The notes: generated by a model from the letters alone, not told the origin. A stretch of 64,000 nt of DNA from Oscillospiraceae bacterium (GCA_900176545.1 FWXP01000004.1:210783-274782); one strand, 5' to 3'. Shown: positions 17,029 to 26,581, numbered from the stretch's first letter. Numbers and translations: made by a program.

Positions 17029-17526
17029 ATGGTAATAAGAGGTAAGGATAACAGGGTCTCGAAGATCGACACGTATCTTAACTGTGCCGAGGTCTTCGCA
17101 TATAGAAGTACATGTATCAAGCGTAAATACGGCGCGGTAATAGTCAAGGACGATGCCGTTATATCTACGGGTTATAACGGTGCTCCCAGGGGCAAGAAGA
17201 ACTGCTGCGATACCGGCAATTGCCCGAGGATAGAGAAAGATCTTCATCAGGGACAGGGATACGATATCTGCCGTGCGGTGCATGCCGAGGCAAATGCTCT
17301 TCTTAACTGCTCAAGAGAGCAGACGCTGGGTGCAGATCTTTATCTTACAGGCGTCAATCCCAAGGACGATTCCATACACGAAGCAAAGCCCTGTCCTCTG
17401 TGTGCCAGGATGATCATCCAGGCCGGGATAAAGGATGTATATCTGCGCATCGGTAAAGGCGCTGACGAATACAGGAAAGTTCCTGCAGAAGATCTTCTGT
17501 GGGTAGCAGGAGAGGAACAGGACTGA
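17029..17526 (+). CDS. Deoxycytidylate (dCMP) deaminase-family protein
   Basis: Zinc-dependent deaminase of 165 residues that should convert dCMP to dUMP for thymidylate synthesis, as in the ComEB/T4 Cd group. The catalytic HAE motif is at 85-87 (RAVHAEANALL) and the zinc PCPLC at 121-125. An upstream TGYNGAPRG loop and extra Cys/His residues at 59-73 match the additional zinc site of dCMP deaminases. The TGA overlaps the next gene's ATG by one base, which indicates translational coupling. Confidence 0.88.
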   Translation: MVIRGKDNRVSKIDTYLNCAEVFAYRSTCIKRKYGAVIVKDDAVISTGYNGAPRGKKNCCDTGNCPRIEKDLHQGQGYDICRAVHAEANALLNCSREQTLGADLYLTGVNPKDDSIHEAKPCPLCARMIIQAGIKDVYLRIGKGADEYRKVPAEDLLWVAGEEQD

Positions 17527-18002
17527 TGAACGCATATCTGAAACGACTGACAGAAGATAAGAATATTCCCATAGTGTTCGATTACGACGGAGTGCTCTTC
17601 GAAGCCAGATGGTACGAAGACCGTATCAATATGCGGGATGAGACCGAGGAACTTCTTCTCGCAGCAATGGAAAGGGGAGAGAACTTAAGGACCGCGCCCA
17701 TCGGCTTTATGGTCGACTGGGTCAAGACATTAGATAACGATCTATATGTTCTTTCCTATATGCATAACGATATCGAATACGATAATAAGAAAAAGCAGGT
17801 AGCGGAGTTTTATCCTATTATCCCGACAGACCATGTCATCATGGCAACTTCTCCCGAGGACAAGATCGTTCACCTGGAGAAGATACTCTCCCAATACGGT
17901 TCCTTTATCTATATCGACGACACTCATCCGGCCCTCATGAAGTACGAGAACCACTTTGGGGATGAGTGCAAGTTCTTCCACGTCTCATCGCTTTATGTCT
18001 GA
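17526..18002 (+). CDS. HAD-like hydrolase
   Basis: A 158-residue protein with a HAD-type nucleophile motif, VFDYDGVLFE (D19, D21), and a C-terminal FIYIDDTHPAL that supplies the acidic metal ligands. The cap is minimal. ATG 17526 overlaps the stop of the dCMP deaminase gene, and AGGAGAGG lies just upstream; the GTG extension to 17499 is rejected. Coupling to a dCMP deaminase suggests a nucleotide-related phosphatase, but that is inference. Confidence 0.7.
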   Translation: MNAYLKRLTEDKNIPIVFDYDGVLFEARWYEDRINMRDETEELLLAAMERGENLRTAPIGFMVDWVKTLDNDLYVLSYMHNDIEYDNKKKQVAEFYPIIPTDHVIMATSPEDKIVHLEKILSQYGSFIYIDDTHPALMKYENHFGDECKFFHVSSLYV

Positions 18003-18069
18003 GTGAATTGAAATCGACGCTCTTCTGTGATACTCTGTTATTGAACACGTTTAATAATAGGGAGAAGAT

Positions 18070-18960
18070 ATGCAGCGAAAGGCACGGATAATACTTTATA
18101 TAGCAATAGGGATACTGTCGGGAATAGGAATAGCAGCAGGCAGTGTCTTTGACCTTCAGGTGTCACGGGCACTCTTTATGGAGAGTAGTTTTCCTGCAAG
18201 GCTTATCACGTTGGCAGTATGTTTTGTCTTCTATTCATCCTGTGTTTTCTTCCTGGGCGTGCTCCTGGGACAGCTGCTTGCAGGAAATAACAGGAAGCCT
18301 GTAAGGATCATCTTTATATCGATGTTCATTTATCTTTTTGTATCGACGGCGGTACTTGCCGGAGCTGAGTTCATCAACGATCCGGTCTTTGGTGCGAAGA
18401 GTACGACTATGCTTCGAAGCCTTCTGGCAGGGACAGTCCTTTATGCTCCTTTCTTTATATCGGGCTATATCCTGAACAAGGGAAGATACAGGAAGGAAGA
18501 CGTAAGAAGGCTCATCAGGATGATCGCCGTGATAACAGGATCTTTCCTTATGGTGAAGTACTTAAACACTATGGTGATAAGACCCGGTTATGGTATGGCA
18601 CATGAAAGCGGATTTGTTGCCTGGTACGGTGTATCCCGCTCGGGCAGGATCCTTATGTCGCTCAAGGACCTGATCTCATATTCATCAGGTTCATTCGTAT
18701 GCGGACCTGCAGAATACGCAGTCCTGTTCCTCGTGATCTTCCCGACCTATGCAATTGCATTCCCGTCGCTTAGGGATAAGGGTATGCTGCTTACCGTAAC
18801 AGCCGCGATCCTGTTCGTACTCGTCAGTATAGCAAGACTCATATCAGGATATAATTACCTGTCTGACATAGCATTTGCGACATTCGCGGGAGTAAAGCTC
18901 TGCCTGTCATGTGAAGGGATAAAGCTGATCAGGAGGAATAAAGATACTGTATACTCATAG
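18070..18960 (+). CDS. PAP2-like membrane protein lacking catalytic histidines
   Basis: A 296-residue protein with about eight helices and the outline of a PAP2 phosphatase. Motif 1 resembles K-x6-RP (K163 to R171-P172, one residue longer than usual). Motif 2, normally PSGH, reads SSGS (205-208). Motif 3, normally SR-x5-H-x3-D, reads ARLISGYNYLSD with N262 in place of His and D266 kept. Both catalytic histidines are therefore missing, so phosphatase activity is unlikely. It could be a lipid-binding or transport relative. Confidence 0.6.
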   Translation: MQRKARIILYIAIGILSGIGIAAGSVFDLQVSRALFMESSFPARLITLAVCFVFYSSCVFFLGVLLGQLLAGNNRKPVRIIFISMFIYLFVSTAVLAGAEFINDPVFGAKSTTMLRSLLAGTVLYAPFFISGYILNKGRYRKEDVRRLIRMIAVITGSFLMVKYLNTMVIRPGYGMAHESGFVAWYGVSRSGRILMSLKDLISYSSGSFVCGPAEYAVLFLVIFPTYAIAFPSLRDKGMLLTVTAAILFVLVSIARLISGYNYLSDIAFATFAGVKLCLSCEGIKLIRRNKDTVYS

Positions 18961-18962
18961 GT

Positions 18963-19604
18963 ATGAGATACGCTAATGTCTATTTTGTGATCGGAACAGC
19001 TTACGCAGGCAAGTCGACGCTAGTTAAGAATCTTGCGAAGGTACATGACGGTATAGCTCTTGAAGAGAATTACCATGACAGAAGACTTCCCGAGCTGGAC
19101 AGCAAAGAATTCCCGAACATTACATATACCAGGGATCTTCAGGACTGGCACGAATTTATAAGAAGGACACCTGACGAGTATTGCACCTGGATAGATAATG
19201 TGAAGAAGGAATGTGAGATCGTTGAGCTTCAGATAATAGATGAGATTCTGGAAGATCCCGAGAACAGAACAAAGAAGATATTTGTCGATACGAATATCTC
19301 GTTAGAGACTCTTCATAAGATATCGGATAACAGGCATGTACTCGTTATGTTGTCTGATCCCGATATATCTGTCAGCAGATTCTTCGACAGGCCTGATCCC
19401 GAGAAGCAGTTCCTCTATCAGCTCATGCTGGAAGAACCTGATCCTAAGGAGGCTCTTGATAACTACCGCGAGATCCTTACGCGTATCAATTCGAAGGAGA
19501 GCTATAACACGTTGAAGACTTCAGGCTTCGAGGTGATCCTCAGGGATGAGAACAGGAGTCAGAAAGAGACAGTCAGACTGGCGGAAGAAGTATTCGGTAT
19601 CTGA
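18963..19604 (+). CDS. P-loop ATP-binding protein, kinase-like
   Basis: A 213-residue protein with Walker A GTAYAGKST (11-19) right after the first beta strand, as in small nucleoside or shikimate kinases. A later VMLSDPDISVSRFFDRP segment could be the lid, with Arg residues. It lacks a clear family signature beyond the P-loop. It starts 2 bp after the PAP2-like gene and is followed 18 bp later by a phosphoesterase gene. Confidence 0.65.
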   Translation: MRYANVYFVIGTAYAGKSTLVKNLAKVHDGIALEENYHDRRLPELDSKEFPNITYTRDLQDWHEFIRRTPDEYCTWIDNVKKECEIVELQIIDEILEDPENRTKKIFVDTNISLETLHKISDNRHVLVMLSDPDISVSRFFDRPDPEKQFLYQLMLEEPDPKEALDNYREILTRINSKESYNTLKTSGFEVILRDENRSQKETVRLAEEVFGI

Positions 19605-19622
19605 TGTATAAGGAGGATCTTG

Positions 19623-20489
19623 GTGAATATAGCAGTACTGTCTGACATACACGGTAACGATATCGCTCTTGAGGCGTGCCTTAAGTATCTGGAAGGAAGA
19701 GATATCGATGCATATTGTTTCCTTGGAGACTATACGGGTGAGCTGCCCGGGATCGAGAAGACCATGAAGATGCTATATGCCTTGAAGAGCGAACATGAGT
19801 GTTATTTTATCAGGGGCAATAAGGAGAATTACCAGACTGACGGGCTTGGGCAGGAGCATCCGGAGTGGGACGAGTTCCCGACTACGGTCGGTATGCTTCG
19901 ATATGCATACGAGCATCTGACAAAGGAAGATATAGAGTTCTTTAACAGCCTTCCGATAACCATGAGATTGTGCTTCTCGGGAATGCCTGATATAGTGCTC
20001 TGTCACGGATCTCCTCGTAAAGTAAATGAGAAGCTCCTGCCTGACAGCGAGAGCCTTAAAGAAGTGACAGATGAGACGGATGCTGAGCTTATCGTATGCG
20101 GTCATACGCATAAGGTCATGGATACTATGTGCGGGAATGTTCGTGTGATAAATCCGGGATCAGTAGGAGTATCGATAGACGTTCCGTACAATTATCGTTT
20201 CCTTATCCTTCACGGACAGGAAGGGAAGTGGGAGCCCGAGTTCATATCTTTGCCTGCAGATATCGATCGTATAGTGTATTCTATGAGAGAAGCAGGCCTC
20301 TATGAGACAGCTCCTTACTGGACAAGATTTACGGAGCTTCTTGTTACCGGAAAGAGCGGACATTATACTCATGCCGGTATGCTCAATATGGCGATGGATA
20401 TATGCCGCAGGGAGCATGGCGATTGTATATGGCCGAGAGTTCCTGAGGAGTGCTTCGAGAAGGCTTACAAGATGATCTGTGACAGATAG
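19623..20489 (+). CDS. Metallophosphoesterase
   Basis: A 288-residue calcineurin-like phosphoesterase. Motifs: LSDIHGND (D8, H10), GDYTGELPG, RGNKEN, CHGSP and CGHTHK, all in the usual order, so the two-metal site looks intact. AGGAGG at 19611-19616 favours GTG 19623 over the TTG at 19620. The protein is related to the enzyme encoded at 10122 only at family level. Substrate unknown. Confidence 0.85.
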   Translation: MNIAVLSDIHGNDIALEACLKYLEGRDIDAYCFLGDYTGELPGIEKTMKMLYALKSEHECYFIRGNKENYQTDGLGQEHPEWDEFPTTVGMLRYAYEHLTKEDIEFFNSLPITMRLCFSGMPDIVLCHGSPRKVNEKLLPDSESLKEVTDETDAELIVCGHTHKVMDTMCGNVRVINPGSVGVSIDVPYNYRFLILHGQEGKWEPEFISLPADIDRIVYSMREAGLYETAPYWTRFTELLVTGKSGHYTHAGMLNMAMDICRREHGDCIWPRVPEECFEKAYKMICDR

Positions 20490-20505
20490 TCGGAGGCGTG
20501 TTCAT

Positions 20506-21081
20506 ATGGCTGAAGGTAAAAGATCTCCCAAGAATAAGATTGCTTTCTTTTTGCTGGCCTTGGTTGCCGTGATGCTCTTGGCGCTGATCGCCGCGCCGCA
20601 GATAATCTATAAGAGCCAGCATAATCCTCCTCCTGATGTCAGCGTTACTCCCTCTACTACTCCAACTACTACGATACCTGCAGGTGCCTACGGGTACGGT
20701 AATTCGGACGGGTTGGCATTTGTTGTCGACGTGACTAACGAAGGACCATTTATGTGGGACGAGGATTATTGGCAGACGACCACGTATTCCGTGTATTACG
20801 ACGGTACTCTGGAGATAACTAATACATATTCCTTGAGCGGCGAACGTACGGAAGTCTGCCATATCAGCGAAACTGACTTTAACTCGATAATGAGTCTTGC
20901 ACATAAGGTCATGGCTGAGAAGCCATATGAGGATATGGATTATTCAGATACAATGGATGGATCTACCTGGGGATTTTCTATCTACGATACGAACGGCGAA
21001 GCAACATATATCTACGGAGGTTATACGAACGGTATAGAGGACCTCGAGAACATCGAGGGGATCCTTATAAGTCAAGGATGA
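20506..21081 (+). CDS. Membrane-anchored secreted protein with Thr/Pro linker
   Basis: A 191-residue protein with a short cytoplasmic Lys/Arg-rich end, one membrane helix (about 13-35), a PPP/TPTTTP linker and a soluble beta-rich domain outside the cell. GGAGG (20492-20496) supports ATG 20506; the upstream in-frame start at 20479 overlaps the previous gene. Its 3' end overlaps the convergent TraX-like gene by 10 bp. No family recognised. Confidence 0.7.
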   Translation: MAEGKRSPKNKIAFFLLALVAVMLLALIAAPQIIYKSQHNPPPDVSVTPSTTPTTTIPAGAYGYGNSDGLAFVVDVTNEGPFMWDEDYWQTTTYSVYYDGTLEITNTYSLSGERTEVCHISETDFNSIMSLAHKVMAEKPYEDMDYSDTMDGSTWGFSIYDTNGEATYIYGGYTNGIEDLENIEGILISQG

Positions 21082-21806
21082 GTTCTGATATACATAACCA
21101 CGAGATATATCACCAGAAGGTGAAGAGGATAGAATACGTAGAAGAACCACTTGTGGAAAGGCTTCCTGCTTCCGGGCTTTCCGTTATAGAAGCAAGTCAG
21201 AAGGACAGGTACAAGGAATGCTCCCAGCTGGAAGAGTCCTCCTGCTATGCCCTTTGACATGACCATGGCAAGGATGGTCTCTACGATACCGACGACAGAG
21301 AAAGAGATCCATTTCTTCTTCGGATCGTCTCTCCATATGCATGCGAACAGAGCCCACAGTACTGCCCATATGCACCAGTCTCCGAGAAGCGACAGTGCGC
21401 AGCCTGTTACGACAAGAAGTATCTTCACGGCTTTCTTAGCTTTGAACTTATCCCACATCCATACGGTCATGAAGGCCACCCAGAGAGTGAAGATCATGCC
21501 GAACATATCCATACCGAAGTAGGGCCATTTCCCGTGGTAGTAGATGCTGTAAGGGATCCATGTGATCACGGAGAATATGAAGAGTCGAAGTGCGTACTTC
21601 TTCCTGTCTCTCGTATATTGATATCCTTCTGCAAGAAGAAGTGACATGCCCGGGCCCGTAAGGCGCCCTATGATGTGCATTGTCTGTCCGAGAGGACTCA
21701 TGAACGGCACAAAGCTCCATGCGATATGGTCTGTCAGCATGGCTAAGATGAGTATGTATTTGATCTGATTCCTGTTGAATATCGCTGTTCCCTTATTCTT
21801 TTCCAT
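21072..21806 (-). CDS. TraX-family membrane protein
   Basis: A 244-residue integral membrane protein resembling TraX, the F-pilin N-acetylase family, which is common in Firmicute chromosomes outside conjugative elements. Family-like features are the N-terminal LTDHIAWSF, IGRLTGPGMSLLLAEGY and the C-terminal HKWFFYVFYPLHLLVIYL. No conjugation genes are near, so a role in acetylating some surface protein or polymer is only inferred. It overlaps the preceding gene tail to tail. Confidence 0.8.
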   Translation of the reverse strand: MEKNKGTAIFNRNQIKYILILAMLTDHIAWSFVPFMSPLGQTMHIIGRLTGPGMSLLLAEGYQYTRDRKKYALRLFIFSVITWIPYSIYYHGKWPYFGMDMFGMIFTLWVAFMTVWMWDKFKAKKAVKILLVVTGCALSLLGDWCIWAVLWALFACIWRDDPKKKWISFSVVGIVETILAMVMSKGIAGGLFQLGAFLVPVLLTCFYNGKPGSRKPFHKWFFYVFYPLHLLVIYLVVMYIRTHP

Positions 21807-21935
21807 GGAAAGGATTCTACCATTCCCGTAAGCTTTCTGAAAGTAAATAGTTTTCTTTTATACAATTATGCCTACATTATCCAACCGTATAAGAAGCTGA
21901 TGTAGTTATAATCGAAGTTAGGGGAGGATATGTGT

Positions 21936-23024
21936 ATGGATGCCGACAGATCGGGAAGACGCTTATTTGAGATAGATGCGGTGAAGTTCTTCGCCATCTT
22001 CTTTATGATCTGCGCGCATGTCTACGAGCAGTTCGGATCCTTCGATCATCACGGTACCATGCCTGATTCGATCTACCGTAACCTGGTGGAGTTTATCGGC
22101 GGCCCTTTGGCTGCTCCGGTATTCATGTTCTGCATGGGGATAGGCATGGTATATACAAGACACGATACGCCCTCTGAATTTATAAGGCGAGGCCTTAAGC
22201 TTCTTATCACGGGATATCTTCTTAATTTCTTCAGGCAGACTGTTCCTATGCTGATAGGTATGGCCCTTGGCGTAGAGACGGGATTAAGCCTTATAGGCGG
22301 CCTTCTTAATGTGGATATATTGCCTTTCGCAGGAATGGCATTTATTACAATAGGACTTCTCAAGAGATTGGGGCTCAAGCCGTATCAGATGCTCTTCTTT
22401 GCCGTCATCTTGCAGGGAGCAGGGATATGGGCGACAAAGATCGATATACCTTCAGTAGCCTTAGCAACACTCGTAGGACTTATCCTGCCCGGCGGAGCGC
22501 ATGTTGCTTTCTCTCTTATGCTGTGGCTCGTATATCCTGTCCTCGGTATCCTGTTCGGAATGCGCCTCAAGGAGACAAAGGACAGGGGAGATCTCTATAA
22601 AAAGATCCTGCTTCCCGCAGTGCTCTTCTTCGCCGCTTATTCATTGACGCTTCTTTTCTTCGGATATGACATTCGTCTTATCTATGCGCTCTATAAGGAT
22701 TCCTACTACAACCAGACTCTGCTTCACACATTGTGGATCCTGCCCATAATTCTTATCGCGGTAAGTACGAGCTTTTTTGTATACAGAAGACTTGAGAACA
22801 GCATCCTCGGCAGGTTCATGACATATTGCAGCACCAACCTTACCTCCATCTATATCACGCAGTGGCTCCTTATCGGATACGGCCTCGGTTTTTTTATCCT
22901 GCTGGGATTCGAGGCGACTTTTTCTCCTGTAGCTCTTACTCTCGGTGCCCTTGTGCTTATGGCGGTATCTACCTGCATAACTGCTGCTCGAAATGCTATA
23001 AGAAGGCGTAAGAAGAGGGCTTAA
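21936..23024 (+). CDS. Acyltransferase-like integral membrane protein
   Basis: A 362-residue protein with about ten helices. The N-terminal RLFEIDAVKFFAIFFMICAH has a conserved His at the end of helix 1, as in membrane acyltransferases of the heparan-alpha-glucosaminide acetyltransferase-like / DUF1624 group. The C-terminal STNLTSIYITQWLL helix also matches such proteins. GGGGAGG (21921-21927) is spaced correctly for ATG 21936, not for the ATG at 21930. Substrate unknown. Confidence 0.7.
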   Translation: MDADRSGRRLFEIDAVKFFAIFFMICAHVYEQFGSFDHHGTMPDSIYRNLVEFIGGPLAAPVFMFCMGIGMVYTRHDTPSEFIRRGLKLLITGYLLNFFRQTVPMLIGMALGVETGLSLIGGLLNVDILPFAGMAFITIGLLKRLGLKPYQMLFFAVILQGAGIWATKIDIPSVALATLVGLILPGGAHVAFSLMLWLVYPVLGILFGMRLKETKDRGDLYKKILLPAVLFFAAYSLTLLFFGYDIRLIYALYKDSYYNQTLLHTLWILPIILIAVSTSFFVYRRLENSILGRFMTYCSTNLTSIYITQWLLIGYGLGFFILLGFEATFSPVALTLGALVLMAVSTCITAARNAIRRRKKRA

Positions 23025-23156
23025 GAAAGAAACTTTGATAAGCAAAGTAATACCGCGGATTTGCCCTAAAGGTATATATCGGCTCAGCCCTTGAGGAGAT
23101 ATTATGATGACATAAGGACCTCTTGGTCCGACTTAGGGGAAAAGGGGGGCTATGGT

Positions 23157-23933
23157 ATGAATTACAAGATCTACGATAACAACTCAAGTGAATGGGTATT
23201 ACTGATACACGGTCTTGGCGGAAGTATCAGCACATGGAAGTATCAGATAGAAGATCTTCAGGCGTACAACGTGCTTGCCGTGGATCTTGCAGGTCACGGC
23301 GGTTCAGCATTCGAGAAGAGAAAGCGCCTCCTTACCAGATCAGCTTCCGATATCAATGCGATCCTAGAGAAAGAGAATATCGATAAGGTACATGTCATAT
23401 CCTTATCTCTCGGAACTTTAGTAGCAATGGAATTTGCATACCTTTATAAGGATAAGGTCAGGTCCATAGTCCTGGCCGGATTCGTCCTTAATATGGGTAT
23501 AGGCTATAAGTCCCTTCTGGCTTTCGTAGAAGGCTTGAAGTACATCGTTCCCAAGAAGATATTCTATCCGATGTTCGCTAACCTCATGATGCCCAGGAAG
23601 AACCATAAGAGGTCCAGGGATTTCTTTATAAGGGAATCCGTAAAGATGAAGTCAGTCGCATTCAGGATGTGGCTTACTGAGCTTTTCAGGACGCAGTTCA
23701 AGCTAAAGGAATATCTCATCAACATAAAGGAGAATAAGCTTCCCGTTATGTTCATCTCGGGAAAGCAGGATTACTTCTTCGTAAAGAGCGTCAAGAAGAC
23801 CCAGAAGAAGATAAGTGATGCCAAGCTCATCTTCATAGAAAAGTGCGGCCATGTATGCAGCATCGAGAAGCACAGGGAGTTCAATGACCTCGTAGCAGGA
23901 TTCCTCCAAAAAGTCAGTGTAGGAATGGTATAA
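23157..23933 (+). CDS. Alpha/beta hydrolase
   Basis: A 258-residue serine hydrolase. Oxyanion loop HGLGG at 18-22, nucleophile elbow SLSLG with S84, acidic residue D205 (GKQDYFF) and H232 (CGHVCS) complete a catalytic triad. The lid region (about 120-185) is rich in Lys, Phe and Met, which suggests a hydrophobic or lipid-like substrate. The start at 23157 fits the GGGGGG ribosome-binding site; an upstream in-frame ATG at 23091 adds a non-conserved extension. Confidence 0.85.
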   Translation: MNYKIYDNNSSEWVLLIHGLGGSISTWKYQIEDLQAYNVLAVDLAGHGGSAFEKRKRLLTRSASDINAILEKENIDKVHVISLSLGTLVAMEFAYLYKDKVRSIVLAGFVLNMGIGYKSLLAFVEGLKYIVPKKIFYPMFANLMMPRKNHKRSRDFFIRESVKMKSVAFRMWLTELFRTQFKLKEYLINIKENKLPVMFISGKQDYFFVKSVKKTQKKISDAKLIFIEKCGHVCSIEKHREFNDLVAGFLQKVSVGMV

Positions 23934-23975
23934 TCTATCCCAAGGAGCGAACGTGATCCGTAATGATCGCGTTCG
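23926..23975 (+). promoter_or_regulatory. Extended -10 promoter and 5' hairpin
   Basis: TGGTATAAT (23926-23934) overlaps the end of the hydrolase gene. The expected transcript begins near 23941 and immediately folds CGAACGTGATC (23948-23958) with GATCGCGTTCG (23965-23975), with one G-T pair, ending 17 nt before the next start. This could stabilise or regulate the mRNA, or end transcription from upstream. Confidence 0.55.
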
Positions 23976-23992
23976 TTTACGAGGGGTAGTAA

Positions 23993-24913
23993 GTGGAATA
24001 CGAGAAGCTTTTTTCAGACCATATGAAGGCGGCAGGATTCGATGTCGAGAACGGCATGGATATCTTTAAGTCTTACTATACCGAGTATCATGACAGTTCT
24101 GATTTTTATGAGAAGGCGAAGAGGACCGGCCTCAGACTGGATCTTTTGGCAGCGGCTGTAGCACATCTTAAGACGAGCAATTATCTCGGGTTCTCTGATA
24201 AAGCTGCATATGACATTAGAAGCTTATGGGGGCTCACCGACGAAGAATACATCTTTGTGGCTGAGACTCTCTCTTCTAATCTTAAGAAATATCATCTGGA
24301 AGATTCTGGCGTTCCCAGTCCCGAAGAGCAGCAGAAGATAGACGATCTTGATGGTATGCCTCGTGACTTGTGCAGATTAAAGAGATTATTTTCTATCACA
24401 GGCATATTGCTGCTCATAGTGTTATCGGTGTTTATCATCAGCTCGATAAGCAACAGTAAGATCCCTGAATATCAGGTCGCTGATGTCAAGATCACCGGTG
24501 TCTATTCTGATATCGTGACCGATACGGAATATGTGTATATAAATGATGTTCCCGTAGAGAGAAAAATGACACGCGCAAGATATTCTGTATTCATCGAGGA
24601 CCTTAACTCAGAGTACTATCTGAACGGGGTTCCGAGAGGCGATCTGGATCGTCTGCGGAAAGTAAAGAGTGATGAAGGATCTATAACAGTCTATAAGTTG
24701 GACGGCGCTTATTACTACACAGAGAGCAGTATGTTAGCATCGAGAGCATCTTATCGATATAAGTATATGAGTTTGATAGTAATGGTACCTTTGCTCATAG
24801 TGTTCATCGTGGCGTTCTTGCTTTATGTGATCTTCAGAAAGTGTCCCGAGCGGTATTTGAAGTTCAAGGAAATGGGTCGAAGACGATCGGGGAGCGGATC
24901 GACTTTAACATGA
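23993..24913 (+). CDS. Two-TM protein, first of a paralogue pair
   Basis: A 306-residue protein that starts at GTG with GAGGGG 6 nt upstream. An N-terminal helical cytoplasmic region (1-125) is followed by a membrane helix (about 133-152), an extracytoplasmic domain, and a second helix near 258-282. It is clearly homologous to the next protein: both share RLDLLAA/RLDAVCA, HLKTSNYLG/TLKTNKYLG, VAETL and KKYHL/KAYHL patterns. No known domain recognised. Confidence 0.75.
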   Translation: MEYEKLFSDHMKAAGFDVENGMDIFKSYYTEYHDSSDFYEKAKRTGLRLDLLAAAVAHLKTSNYLGFSDKAAYDIRSLWGLTDEEYIFVAETLSSNLKKYHLEDSGVPSPEEQQKIDDLDGMPRDLCRLKRLFSITGILLLIVLSVFIISSISNSKIPEYQVADVKITGVYSDIVTDTEYVYINDVPVERKMTRARYSVFIEDLNSEYYLNGVPRGDLDRLRKVKSDEGSITVYKLDGAYYYTESSMLASRASYRYKYMSLIVMVPLLIVFIVAFLLYVIFRKCPERYLKFKEMGRRRSGSGSTLT

Positions 24914-24933
24914 GCATATGAGGGGCAGATAGA

Positions 24934-25839
24934 ATGGAATTTACAGATACATACCTTGATAGGATCAGGGAAGTAGGATACGATGCCGATAAGGCAGGAG
25001 ATGTATTCGACGGTTATCTTCGTGAATATCTTGATAATCCTAAGCTCAAGAAGAAAGCAGAAGAGCGTTCTTTAAGGCTTGATGCCGTGTGTGCTTCGAT
25101 AGCGACTCTTAAGACGAATAAGTATCTCGGAATAGAGGATGAAGATCTCTACGACATAAAGCGCATGTGGCGTCTTTATGACCTTGAATATAAGCTTGTC
25201 GCAGAGACCTTGATCGACAACCTTAAGGCGTACCATCTGGATCCTGCAGGTGTTCCTACAAGAGATGAACAGGATAGTGTCGAGGATCTCGAGCACTTAA
25301 AGAGCGTCCTGAAGACGCTCAAGAGAGGAGTCATTATCGTAGGTGCCGTCATTGTGATATTGTTGGCGGTGATAGGTATAAGTTCTTACTACTGTGCTCA
25401 GGAATTTGAATACAGTGTAGTCGAAGTAACAGTAGTCAAGGAGACGACAGAAGAGTACACCGAATATAAGTACGATCAAAACGGGTTACGAAGCGGAGAG
25501 AGAAAGCGTTCCCGCCAGGTCGTATGGGTCTATTATGACGGCTACGAATATCCTCTTGTGGGAGTGGACCGATCCGATCTTTATGCTCTTAGGGACGCCC
25601 AATACAAACATGAACCTCTGACTGCCTACCTCTATAACGGCGGGATGTACTATAAGGAAGATACGATGAGGGCCTACAGGCCCTGTGCAGGAGTAAGGAG
25701 TTACTGCCTGTTCCTGCTGGTTGTCGTTCTCATTGTATTCGGTCCAATGCTGGTGCTATACTTGACCTTCAGGATACGCCCCGGCGCTTACCACAAGCTT
25801 AGAGTCTTTACTCACGGACGGTTTATCCTTAGAAGATGA
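24934..25839 (+). CDS. Two-TM protein, second of a paralogue pair
   Basis: A 301-residue homologue of the preceding protein, with the same order of an N-terminal helical domain, a helix at about 130-150, an extracytoplasmic beta-rich stretch and a second helix near 255-278. The duplication is old, because the extracytoplasmic parts have diverged strongly while the N-terminal domain is conserved. The genes are 20 bp apart and surely cotranscribed. Function unknown. Confidence 0.75.
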   Translation: MEFTDTYLDRIREVGYDADKAGDVFDGYLREYLDNPKLKKKAEERSLRLDAVCASIATLKTNKYLGIEDEDLYDIKRMWRLYDLEYKLVAETLIDNLKAYHLDPAGVPTRDEQDSVEDLEHLKSVLKTLKRGVIIVGAVIVILLAVIGISSYYCAQEFEYSVVEVTVVKETTEEYTEYKYDQNGLRSGERKRSRQVVWVYYDGYEYPLVGVDRSDLYALRDAQYKHEPLTAYLYNGGMYYKEDTMRAYRPCAGVRSYCLFLLVVVLIVFGPMLVLYLTFRIRPGAYHKLRVFTHGRFILRR

Positions 25840-25853
25840 TGTTGGAGAAATAG

Positions 25854-26540
25854 ATGAAGCAGAAGACAAGGATAATGTTGTTCTCTTTCCTGAGCAACTT
25901 CTTTATAAGATTCGGTATATTATTCTGGCTCGGAGGTGCGACTGCAGCCATAGCGAAGCATCCTACTGTTAAGGCTATCGGTATAGCGCTTGTCCTCCTG
26001 GATCTTGCAGTATCTTTCTACGATTCGGTCATTATATTCTTCATTGCCAAGAAGGACGGCAGCCCTATCATGAGGGACTTCTTTCAAGCTATGGAAAGTG
26101 ATGATCCTGATGCCATAAATGACGTTGCAAGGAAGTGGGCAGTAAGACCCGGTGACGATAACGGTATTCTCGTTGACGAACAGGATCTGGATCCCGATAC
26201 GACATTCGAGGATATAGCTGAAGCATTCGAAGCCTCCTGTCATGAACACGATCCCGACGGTAACGGACTCATGTACCTGGATGCAGGTATGTCGGATGAC
26301 TTCGAGAACGCATATGAATACAAGCTTCGCAAGAGGCTCACAAGGGAAGACGGCAGGATAACCGATATATATCTGAAAGTAGTGTTGGACGCCGACGAAG
26401 ACAGCATGAAGTATACTGAGAGTATCGGAAGCAACGAGGTGGAGACTGATTTCTTTACGTATATACGAAATGCTGACGTAAGCAGATATATCACCGACAA
26501 GAAGTATCGCGCACTCAAGGTAGGAGCGAGGATATATTGA
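25854..26540 (+). CDS. Membrane protein with two N-terminal helices, unknown function
   Basis: A 228-residue protein with two helices (about 8-33 and 40-65) followed by a soluble acidic domain rich in Asp and Glu. It follows the paralogue pair by 14 bp and probably ends that transcription unit. The soluble part has LTREDGRITDIYLKV and later KKYRALKVGARIY, with no family match that I can recall. Confidence 0.65.
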   Translation: MKQKTRIMLFSFLSNFFIRFGILFWLGGATAAIAKHPTVKAIGIALVLLDLAVSFYDSVIIFFIAKKDGSPIMRDFFQAMESDDPDAINDVARKWAVRPGDDNGILVDEQDLDPDTTFEDIAEAFEASCHEHDPDGNGLMYLDAGMSDDFENAYEYKLRKRLTREDGRITDIYLKVVLDADEDSMKYTESIGSNEVETDFFTYIRNADVSRYITDKKYRALKVGARIY

Positions 26541-26581
26541 TCAGACCAAGTTGTCTTATAGTAGTATAACGAACGTTATCG

